Source: Microbulbifer sp. VAAF005 (GTDB lineage: Bacteria; Pseudomonadota; Gammaproteobacteria; Pseudomonadales; Cellvibrionaceae). From it: a DNA stretch of 64,000 bases. The position numbers and the translations under genes are program-made. Under the pieces are notes generated by a model, which saw nothing but the letters and a program-made list of their open reading frames with translations, had not been told where the DNA came from and made no database searches. This document shows, piece by piece, positions 57,606 to 64,000 of the stretch (positions are counted from its first letter, which is position 1; every line of letters starts with the position of its first letter). The DNA lies in the NCBI RefSeq assembly GCF_030012985.1, contig NZ_CP120233.1, positions 310,001-374,000 on the forward strand. The letters run 5' to 3'.

Positions 57606-58003
57606 CTGATGATTGAAATGATCGATAAGTATCGGCGTTGCTTTGAAATATAAAGACGCGCTGAATCTTAGCGGCTTTTGTGCCTACCATACCTTGAATC
57701 AAATGCATCATTGAGGTTACTTTTATTGGTTGCCAGTTTTTATTCAGCATAGTGGTTTTCGTTGGGTATTTTATATTGACCTTAAGCTGGAAGAGCTCGC
57801 TGAACGGTAGTTGGTTTATGGTTATGGTATTTGGCTCGGTGGTTAGTATTGTTGCAATGGCTATCCAATTGAATGGTAGTTCATCATTTTATCCAGACAC
57901 TTGGAGTCGTCCTCTTTATTTTGGGTTTGTGAAATTTCTACTCAAAGGGTGGTAGTAGAATTGCCGATAGAATGTAGTTTTGGAATGTTGAAAAGAGTTA
58001 AAC
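57606..58003. other. Intergenic region with a possible small membrane ORF
   Basis: A 67-codon hydrophobic frame (57752-57955, GTG start) could encode a protein of two membrane helices. It lacks a ribosome site and has no recognised family, so it is not called as a gene. Confidence 0.35.
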
Positions 58004-58597
58004 ATGAGTTTGAGAAATCAACCTGACAGTTACGGTTCGGTAGCCAAGTGGCTACATTGGTTAACGGCCATATTATTTTGGGGTTCCTATATTTCTGTGT
58101 ATTACCGCCACTGGTTTACCCAGGAAGAGACGCCAGCGAATTGGACCGCCTTGCAGCTGCACCTTTCAATTGGTGTGACTATTGGGGTGCTCGTTATTCT
58201 CAGGATTGTCTGGCGCCTGACAAATCCACCACCACCGGTAGAGCCGGGAACCTCCCTAGAGCACTTTGCTGCCCATAGTGGCCATCTTCTACTCTATCTG
58301 ATTATGGTCATTACCCCACTGACTGGATATATCGGTACCGGAGTAAATACAGACTACTTTTTTCTATTCGAGATTCCTAAGTTTGAGAGCACCCAAGCTT
58401 TTGTGGCGATAGTTCAGGATCGAATGGGGCTAACCTTTGAAGAGTTTGAGAAGCCTGTGGACTTTATCCATAAGGAGATTCTAGGGCAGTGGGTGGTGTG
58501 GATCTTGATCCTGGGGCACGTAATGGCCGCTCTTTACCATCACTACATCAAAAAGGATCGGACTTTGCTAAGGATGACCGTGACTAAAAAGTCATAG
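58004..58597 (+). CDS. Cytochrome b561
   Basis: 197 aa, four membrane helices with the expected haem-ligand histidines: W-L-H-W-L-T in helix 1, L-Q-L-H in helix 2, and H-V-M-A-A-L-Y-H-H at the end of helix 4. An inner-membrane diheme quinol:acceptor oxidoreductase of the CybB type. The long loop between helices 3 and 4 (~110-150) is larger than usual. GAG lies upstream of the start. It is a single gene. Confidence 0.9.
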   Translation: MSLRNQPDSYGSVAKWLHWLTAILFWGSYISVYYRHWFTQEETPANWTALQLHLSIGVTIGVLVILRIVWRLTNPPPPVEPGTSLEHFAAHSGHLLLYLIMVITPLTGYIGTGVNTDYFFLFEIPKFESTQAFVAIVQDRMGLTFEEFEKPVDFIHKEILGQWVVWILILGHVMAALYHHYIKKDRTLLRMTVTKKS

Positions 58598-58721
58598 TTC
58601 TTGCGCTAATTTTGGCAGGAATTAGTGGTAAATAGGCATTGAGTGCCAAATCCAGACATTTTAATCTCGAGTTTTTGCAGCTCCTGTAGAGCTGTGCACT
58701 TGGACTTGAGGTGGGTGTTAT

Positions 58722-58880
58722 ATGAGGTATTTGGTCCTTGCTTTGATTCTATTTCAAATGGGGTGCATACCTGAGTCCAAACTGTATCGAATCGCGCAAG
58801 TCGAAACAGTCCCTCAGCCTACTTGCCAGCCTGCGCTGGCAAGTAGCACTCATACTGCTATCGGATCAGCTCCTACTTAA
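58722..58880 (+). CDS. Candidate small lipoprotein, 52 aa
   Basis: The ATG at 58722 follows GAGGTG. A hydrophobic stretch ends M-G-C (a marginal lipobox), then a short Pro/Thr/Ser-rich tail. It overlaps the 3' end of the convergent arsJ gene by about 15 bases. Nothing similar is known to me. It includes a 9-bp inverted repeat (CTTGCCAGC / GCTGGCAAG at 58821-58842). Confidence 0.4.
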   Translation: MRYLVLALILFQMGCIPESKLYRIAQVETVPQPTCQPALASSTHTAIGSAPT

Positions 58881-60111
58881 GCTGCCAATCTCCGGAGCCC
58901 CGGTTTTGTGTCTGGGCAAACCCAGTGAAACCAGTGCGGTTAACAGAAGAAAAGCACTGGAAATAAGTAGGCAAGCCACCAACCCCTGAGTTTGGAATAC
59001 CCACCCCGAGAGCAGTGTCCCTAGTAATCGCCCAGCGGCATTTGCCATATAGTAGAAGCCCACATCCATAGAGACGCCATCTTCCCGAGCATAAGCAACT
59101 ATCAAGTAGCTGTGTAAAGATGAATTTACGGCGAAGAGTACAGCAAACATCAAAAGTCCACCCAGTACGGCGAGCTGTGGACCCCCCTTTATATAATGCG
59201 ATTGCGATTAATGCGGGCACTGCAGTGAGCGCTATTGCCCAGAATAGTGCGGTTCGACCATCCGGAGCCTGAGCTGAACGTGCCGTCGTGACCTTTGGGG
59301 CCTGGGTTTGCACTATGCCGTATCCGATCACCCAGGATGCCAGGAAGGTACCTACCTGCCAGTGGCTCCAACCGAACTGGCTAGCCAGGAAAATCGGTAG
59401 AGCTATAACAAACCAAACATCCCGGGAAGCAAACAAGAGTAAGCGCGCGGCCGACAATATGTTGACTGCGGGACTCTTGGAAAAGATATCTCTAAATCGG
59501 CTTTTTGCTTTGGCTTTCCCTAAGTCCCGCTTAAGAAATTTGAGACTCAATATCCAAACTATTCCAAGAGCTAGGGCCATCGATGCAATCGCGCCTTGAA
59601 AGCCAAGTGAGGCGAGTAGGGCACCGCCGAGAAAGAAGCCCAAGCCTTTTAGCGCGTTTTTCGAACCGGTAAGAAGGGCGACCCATCGATATAAGGTGCC
59701 ACTGGCCTGATCGGGCACTAGTAACTTGATTGAGCTCTTCGCACTCATTTTATTCAGGTCTTTGGCGATACCGGAAAGGGCTTGGGCGGCCATAACCAAG
59801 GGGACCGAGAGATACTGACTGGGTGCCAGCAGCATGGAAAGAGCAACAACCTGTAAGGCCAGTCCCAAGTTCATGGTCCGGTTGAGTCCAATCCGGGCAC
59901 CGAGCCAGCCGCCGACAAGATTAGTGACTACGCCAAAGAATTCGTAGAAAAGGAAAAGCAAGGCTATTTGCAAAGGGCTGTAGCCGAGTTCGTGAAAGTG
60001 CAGCAGCACCAGCATGCGCAGAGCGCCGTCAGTCAAAGTAAATGCCCAGTAATTGCCTGTTACCAGCAGGTATTGGCGCACTGGCGACGATAAATTGTGA
60101 AGAAACTGCAT
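58866..60111 (-). CDS. arsJ: Organoarsenical efflux MFS transporter ArsJ, frame break
   Basis: Twelve-helix permease reported to export 1-arseno-3-phosphoglycerate made by the co-encoded GAPDH. The start is the ATG at 60111, followed by NLSSPVRQYLLVTGNYWAFTLTDGALRMLVLLHFHELGYSP (blocks YWAFTLTDGALRMLVLLHF). It has LSGIAKDLNKMSAKSS, typical of ArsJ. As read, the frame goes wrong at the C6 run 59182-59187. Removing one base joins YKGG to PQLAVLGGLLMFAVLFAVNSSLHSYLIVAYA, the family's C-terminal half, ending at 58866. About 414 aa in all. Last gene of the ars operon. Confidence 0.9.
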
Positions 60112-60231
60112 GATCTTGTTCTGTGTACTGCTACTTACTAAAAGTGGGAGGAAAAAATATGAGCTCATGGAGAGGCGTACCCCTCAGGTGCAGTGTGTTC
60201 TTTCCTTCCGGCCCCATTGTACTTTGGCTGC

Positions 60232-61236
60232 TTAGCCCATGGTGCCAATCATTCGAGCCAATTCCGCCGTGCGGTTGGCGTAACCCCATTCATTGTCATA
60301 CCAGGCGTAAACTTTTACCTGGGTGCCGTTAACGACCATGGTCGATAGAGCATCGATAATGCTCGATCTGGGGTCGGTTTTGTAATCCACGGAGACGAGG
60401 GGCCTTTCCTCATAGCCGAGGATATCTTTTAGTTCACCCTCTGCAGCGTCCTTAAATAACTGGTTTACTGCCTCTGGGGTAGTGGCGGTTTCCACTTCGA
60501 AAACACAATCGGTAATGGATGCGTTGGCGAGGGGAACACGAACTGCGTGGCCGTTTAGGCGGCCGGACAACTCTGGAAAGATGGTGGCAATAGCTGTAGC
60601 TGAACCTGTTGTTGTGGGAATCAGGCTGGCACCACAAGAGCGGGCTCTGCGTAGATCTCCATGGGGTGCGTCGAGGATAGTCTGGGTATTGGTGATATCG
60701 TGAATAGTGGTGATTGAACCGTGACGAATACCCAGGTTTTCGTGAATAACTTTTACTACTGGAGCAAGGCAGTTAGTCGTACAGGAAGCGGCGGTAATAA
60801 TCTGGTGTTTGTCCGGCTGGTAAATATGTTGATTCACTCCAAGGACAATATTCGGAACTCCAGCCTCTTTAACTGGTGCAGAGACCAACACCTTCTTTAC
60901 CCCTTGATCCAGGTAGGCTTGAAGAAGTTCAGTAGTTTTCATTTTACCGGAGGCCTCTACAACCAGGTCGCAGTTTTTCCAATTGGTATCTGCAATAGCG
61001 GTATTGCGGCTACAGGTTATTGTTTTGCCATCAACCTGAATTGTGTCATCAACGGCTTTCGCCTCTCTGTGCCAGCGCCCGTGTACAGAGTCAAAGTTGA
61101 GCAGGTGGGCGAGAGTGGCTGCATCACCGGCAGGGTCGTTAACCTGGACAAACTCAACTTCAGGCCAATCCCAAGCAGCGCGCAGTACCAGCCGGCCAAT
61201 TCGGCCAAATCCATTGATCCCAATTTTGATGGTCAT
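60232..61236 (-). CDS. Glyceraldehyde-3-phosphate dehydrogenase of the ArsJ-associated type
   Basis: 334 aa from the ATG at 61236 (GGAG nine bases upstream; a start at 61266 would cover the ArsR box). NAD domain I-N-G-F-G-R-I-G-R, catalytic [11 protein letters not shown], and W-Y-D-N-E-W-G-Y at the C-terminus. With arsenate in place of phosphate this enzyme makes the labile 1-arseno-3-phosphoglycerate that ArsJ exports (established for this gene pair). It lies between arsR and arsJ. The dyad at 61267-61282 should control it. Confidence 0.95.
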   Translation of the reverse strand: MTIKIGINGFGRIGRLVLRAAWDWPEVEFVQVNDPAGDAATLAHLLNFDSVHGRWHREAKAVDDTIQVDGKTITCSRNTAIADTNWKNCDLVVEASGKMKTTELLQAYLDQGVKKVLVSAPVKEAGVPNIVLGVNQHIYQPDKHQIITAASCTTNCLAPVVKVIHENLGIRHGSITTIHDITNTQTILDAPHGDLRRARSCGASLIPTTTGSATAIATIFPELSGRLNGHAVRVPLANASITDCVFEVETATTPEAVNQLFKDAAEGELKDILGYEERPLVSVDYKTDPRSSIIDALSTMVVNGTQVKVYAWYDNEWGYANRTAELARMIGTMG

Positions 61237-61266
61237 TGTTAATTTTGCTCCGTTTCTGTCAGGCAC

Positions 61267-61282
61267 ATATGAAAAATCATAT
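61267..61282. promoter_or_regulatory. ArsR-type operator before the GAPDH gene
   Basis: ATATGA-AAAA-TCATAT, a perfect 6-bp dyad with an A4 spacer, very like the dyad before arsC (62121-62140). It suggests a second ArsR-controlled promoter inside the cluster. Confidence 0.65.
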
Positions 61283-61320
61283 ATATCTGGATAGTTTAAA
61301 TCTTAGGTCGGCAGGCAATA

Positions 61321-61665
61321 TCAGCAGCACAGACTTGTGCGCTCTGGCCGGTCTCCCATTTGAATTAGGTTGTTGAGGTCTTCGGTAATAAAGTGCTGGT
61401 TCGCCTGCAAGGTGTCGAACAGTACAGACTTTGCCCAGGCATTTAAGTCCGGGTTGATTCGGTAAAACACCCACTGCCCCTGGCGGCGGTCTTGGAGCAG
61501 GTCTGAACTTCTCAGCAAGGCGAGGTGCCTGGAAATTTTCGGCTGGCTCAATTCGAGGGCTGCCGTTAGCTCGCATACGCAAAGCTCTTCCTCGTGAGCA
61601 ATAAGGAGCAATGTGCGTAGCCGCGTATCATCGGCCAGGCATTTGTAAAACTGTACTGGGTTCAT
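61321..61665 (-). CDS. arsR: ArsR-family arsenic-responsive repressor
   Basis: 114 aa. The winged helix protein has the metalloregulatory motif E-L-C29-V-C31-E-L in the alpha-3 helix, the recognition helix L-S-Q-P-K-I-S-R-H-L-A-L-L-R, and an L-C-C end that may add thiol ligands. It binds DNA until As(III) is bound. The start overlaps the arsC stop by four bases (ATGA). Confidence 0.96.
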   Translation of the reverse strand: MNPVQFYKCLADDTRLRTLLLIAHEEELCVCELTAALELSQPKISRHLALLRSSDLLQDRRQGQWVFYRINPDLNAWAKSVLFDTLQANQHFITEDLNNLIQMGDRPERTSLCC

Positions 61666-62090
61666 GCCGCTCTTTTTCGTAAATCTGCCTCGGCTTGGGC
61701 CAAGACCAGTAGTTTGATGCGAGTGCTCAATTCACGTGCCGTGGTGTAAAAAGGGCAGAAGCAGTGTCGCTTTGTCGGTTCCTTAAAATTCCAGGCAATC
61801 ATTTTGTCAACTTTTGGGGAGGGTACGTATTCTTCCCGGCTTTTGTCGCAAAGTGTGATGACCAGGTCAAAAGGTTGGTCAGCTACATCTTCTACAGCTT
61901 TGGGAATGAGTCCCTCTGTTGAAACCCCCAGTCGCTCCAGTGCTTGCAGAGCGCGTGGGTCCACTGTGTGGACATTGGTTCCGGCGCCAACGGCTTCGTA
62001 TGAATTGCCTCCAAAATGCCGCAACAGTGCCTCAGCCATCAGTGAGCGGGCAGAGTCCCCGGCGCAAACAAACAGAACACGCCTTTTCAT
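61662..62090 (-). CDS. arsC: Arsenate reductase, low-molecular-weight phosphatase type
   Basis: 142 aa of the LMW-PTP fold. The catalytic loop is V-C9-A-G-D-S-A-R15-S: the C-x5-R pattern is complete, but aspartate stands where asparagine (G-N) is normal. It has T-L-C-D-K-S-R-E-E-Y-V-P and two further Cys (R-H-C-F-C-P) that could form the disulfide relay. It reduces arsenate to arsenite, or could act as a tyrosine phosphatase. The ars operon favours arsenate reduction. First gene of the operon, with GGAG upstream. Confidence 0.9.
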   Translation of the reverse strand: MKRRVLFVCAGDSARSLMAEALLRHFGGNSYEAVGAGTNVHTVDPRALQALERLGVSTEGLIPKAVEDVADQPFDLVITLCDKSREEYVPSPKVDKMIAWNFKEPTKRHCFCPFYTTARELSTRIKLLVLAQAEADLRKRAA

Positions 62091-62120
62091 TGGAGGGCTC
62101 CATTTGGCTTTTTAACAATT

Positions 62121-62140
62121 ATATATGGAAAACCATATAT
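62121..62140. promoter_or_regulatory. ArsR-type operator and promoter of the ars operon
   Basis: ATATATGG-AAAA-CCATATAT, a perfect 8-bp dyad about 30 bases before arsC. It overlaps a TATAAT-like -10 box on the minus strand, so binding would block transcription. Confidence 0.7.
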
Positions 62141-62188
62141 TCATAGTCTTAAAAATAGCCCACTGAACCAGCGGGCTGTAACCTGTGC

Positions 62189-63004
62189 TTATAGCTTAAA
62201 CTCGGCCCATACAGGCGCGTGGTCTGATGGGCGTTCCATAGCTCGAATATCGTAGTCCACGCCAGTCCCGACACATTTTTCCAGAAGAGGGTTGGTGGCT
62301 AGAATCAAGTCGATACGCAGGCCGCGTTTGGGCTCGCGATCGAACCCACGGCTGCGGTAGTCGAACCAGCTGAATACATCGTCTGTTTCTGGGTTTTGTG
62401 CGCGGAAGGTGTCGGTGAGCCCCCAGCCTTCAATTTTTTGAAGCCACTCGCGTTCTTCTGGAAGGAAGCTGCATTTGCCATCGCGCAGCCAGCGCTTGCG
62501 ATTGGGTTCACCAATACCAATATCCTGGTCGCTGGGTGAAATATTCATATCGCCGATAACCAATACAGGCGCTTCCGGCTTACACGTGGTTTGCAGGTAG
62601 GTATCCAGGTCGGCGTAATACTTTTGCTTTGCCGGAAATTTAACCGGGTGCTCGCGATTTTCACCTTGCGGGAAATAGCCATTAATAACCGTGAGGGGCT
62701 CAGGACCGCCGATATCAAACTTGCCGGCAACCATACGGCGCTGGGCGTCGCTGGCATCGGTTGGGAAACCGTATTCGCGATCAATAAAGGGCAGGCGTGA
62801 GAGCAGGGCAACGCCGTAGTGTGTTTTTTGGCCAAAATAAATCAGCTCATAGCCCAGGTCTTTTATCGCATCTACTGGAAAATCTTCGTCGGTGACTTTG
62901 GTTTCCTGTAGGCCGATGATATCGGGCTGATGGTTGTCTACCAGGGCCTGCATCTGGTGCAGGCGAGTGCGAATACTATTGACGTTAAAGGAAACAACCT
63001 TCAT
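62189..63004 (-). CDS. xthA: Exodeoxyribonuclease III (AP endonuclease)
   Basis: 271 aa from the ATG at 63004 (GGGGGAAGAG upstream; a start four codons earlier is inside this ribosome site). An Mg-dependent 3'-5' exonuclease and abasic-site endonuclease in base-excision repair. Catalytic landmarks: [35 protein letters not shown] and S-D-H-A-P-V at the end. The length is typical. It is downstream of prc but separated from it by a strong terminator. Confidence 0.97.
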   Translation of the reverse strand: MKVVSFNVNSIRTRLHQMQALVDNHQPDIIGLQETKVTDEDFPVDAIKDLGYELIYFGQKTHYGVALLSRLPFIDREYGFPTDASDAQRRMVAGKFDIGGPEPLTVINGYFPQGENREHPVKFPAKQKYYADLDTYLQTTCKPEAPVLVIGDMNISPSDQDIGIGEPNRKRWLRDGKCSFLPEEREWLQKIEGWGLTDTFRAQNPETDDVFSWFDYRSRGFDREPKRGLRIDLILATNPLLEKCVGTGVDYDIRAMERPSDHAPVWAEFKL

Positions 63005-63019
63005 CTCTTCCCCCAAAAT

Positions 63020-63044
63020 AAAAAAGGTCGGGCTAGCCCGACCT
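63020..63044 (-). terminator. Terminator of prc
   Basis: AGGTCGGGCT followed directly by AGCCCGACCT (63025-63044), and on the minus strand a T run of at least five. It stands between prc and xthA. Confidence 0.88.
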
Positions 63045-63095
63045 AAGAGTTAGTTCGCGGACCGGGCGCACGCCGCGCCCAGTGCCTATCAGTAT

Positions 63096-64000
63096 TTAGA
63101 AGTTAGCAACTTGGGGCGGGGCCTTGCTGGCCTTATCGGCCAGGCCGATAAAGTCCGCCATTATATAGCCCGCTTCATTCAAAATTGGATCTTTTTCCAA
63201 CTTGATCTCTACAGGACCACCAATGTTAGCCACCTCTTCAGATTCGCTTTCTTCGTATGCCTCAAAGTTCTCGTAGGGTTCAAGGCCTTTAGCTTTGCGG
63301 CGACGGTTTTCCATATCCAGCAATCGCTGATTAACGGACTTGCGCTCATTCTCTCTAGTTGACTCGTTGAGAGAGACATACTTCTTGTCAGCCCGCTCGG
63401 CGTCGAACTTGAACTGATCGCGCAGGAAAACAAAATCTGGATCTGTTTCCGTGCGCTTGTTGTGCTTGGTAATCAAGTTCGGGATCAGCATCTTCAAGTT
63501 GAAATACTTCGCATGAGGCACAGCGTGGATACGGTCCCAGGGCAGGGCAGTATCGTAAGCACTCTCACCCACATTTTCGGCATCAATCAACTGTGGCATA
63601 TCGATGTCCGGCTTCACACCCGCATGCTGTGTGCTATCTCCGGAAACCCGGTAGAACTTGGACTGGGTAATTTTCAACTGGCCTTCCTTCAGGGGAGCCA
63701 TAGTTTGCACAGTACCCTTACCAAATGATTGGTTGCCTACTACCAGGCCGCGGTTGTAATCCTGGATTGCACCGGCAAAAATCTCGGATGCAGAGGCCGA
63801 CAAACGATTAATCAATACCATCAGCGGCCCGCGGTACATGGCGCGGGAGCGCGAGCGATTGTGGCGGGAAATCTGCTCGTTGGCATGACGGATCTGCACA
63901 ACAGGGCCCTGATCAATAAACAAGTCTGTGAGCATGGTGGCTTCTTGCAGTGAACCACCGCCATTGTTGCGAAGATCCAGAATAATACCGTCAACCTTTT
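63096..64000 (-). CDS. prc: Tail-specific (C-terminal processing) protease, partial
   Basis: The C-terminal ~301 residues; the frame is open to the window edge. The catalytic serine is in R-L-S-A-S-A-S-E-I-F-A-G-A, and the lysine in F-G-K-G-T-V-Q. Just before the window-edge part reads D-G-I-I-L-D-L-R-N-N-G-G-G-S. The following domain (~150 aa, with KHNKRTETDPDFVFL and the QRLLDMENRRRKAKGLEPYE block) is that of Prc/Tsp rather than shorter CtpA. A periplasmic serine protease that trims and degrades proteins with apolar C-termini. Confidence 0.95.
   Translation of the reverse strand, partial: KVDGIILDLRNNGGGSLQEATMLTDLFIDQGPVVQIRHANEQISRHNRSRSRAMYRGPLMVLINRLSASASEIFAGAIQDYNRGLVVGNQSFGKGTVQTMAPLKEGQLKITQSKFYRVSGDSTQHAGVKPDIDMPQLIDAENVGESAYDTALPWDRIHAVPHAKYFNLKMLIPNLITKHNKRTETDPDFVFLRDQFKFDAERADKKYVSLNESTRENERKSVNQRLLDMENRRRKAKGLEPYENFEAYEESESEEVANIGGPVEIKLEKDPILNEAGYIMADFIGLADKASKAPPQVANF

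Noticed and set aside
57752..57955. 67-codon hydrophobic frame
   Set aside because: Possible small membrane protein, but there is no ribosome site, no family and only a GTG start. Noted in the gap entry instead.

Overview
The window reads as a chromosomal segment of a marine gammaproteobacterium, most likely Microbulbifer or a close relative in the Cellvibrionales. This is an inference from overall gene content: a full type II secretion (T2SS) operon, an Oar-like and a second large TonB-dependent receptor, secreted hydrolases, a PsrA-like box at etfBA and an ArsJ-type arsenic operon. No rRNA or other decisive phylogenetic marker is present.

Layout. 1-4.2 kb: end of pgsA, an exported sulfatase, a LEA14-like lipoprotein and an M19 dipeptidase. 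4.5-9.4 kb: accessory genes (a YopT-like C58 cysteine protease, an exported RidA protein, a membrane metalloprotease), tRNA-Leu and tRNA-Cys, a candidate structured small RNA and an exported HExxH protein. 9.8-13.0 kb: a three-gene leftward cluster of a Pro/Gln-rich repeat protein, a 77-aa propeptide-like protein and a subtilase. 14.1-14.7 kb: two identical tRNA-Pro(CGG) genes facing each other. 14.7-23.3 kb: tesB, an unknown Gly-rich membrane protein, a TetR regulator coupled to a DUF1285 protein, and a surface lipoprotein with its TonB receptor. 23.3-27.0 kb: ETF dehydrogenase and, divergently, etfBA. 27.2-38.0 kb: gspC-D-E-F-(mini-pseudopilin)-G-H-I-J-K-L-M. 38-47 kb: small proteins, a hybrid sensor lacking its phospho-acceptor histidine, an Oar-like receptor, an S1/P1 nuclease and a putative thiol hydrolase. 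47-53.5 kb: aldo/keto reductase, then a four-gene export/redox cluster (cytochrome c5, Tat-exported lactone oxidase, Tat-exported PLP enzyme, small membrane protein) and an IS30 remnant. 54-60 kb: an IS1595-family element, a MITE-like repeat, LysR with a quinone-reductase-like gene, and cytochrome b561. 58.9-62.1 kb: arsC-arsR-gapdh-arsJ, the pathway that turns arsenate into 1-arseno-3-phosphoglycerate and exports it. 62.2-64 kb: xthA and the 3' part of prc.

A window-wide feature matters for every reader: nine genes are split by one-base frame changes, eight of them in G/C or A homopolymer runs of 5-7 bases and one at a run of four (subtilase, Pro/Gln protein, DUF1285, surface lipoprotein, gspC, gspJ, Oar receptor, S1/P1 nuclease, arsJ). 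In each case the protein family continues directly in the next frame. Uncorrected indel errors are the simplest explanation, so these genes are annotated as whole reading units with the break noted. True phase variation or decay cannot be excluded.
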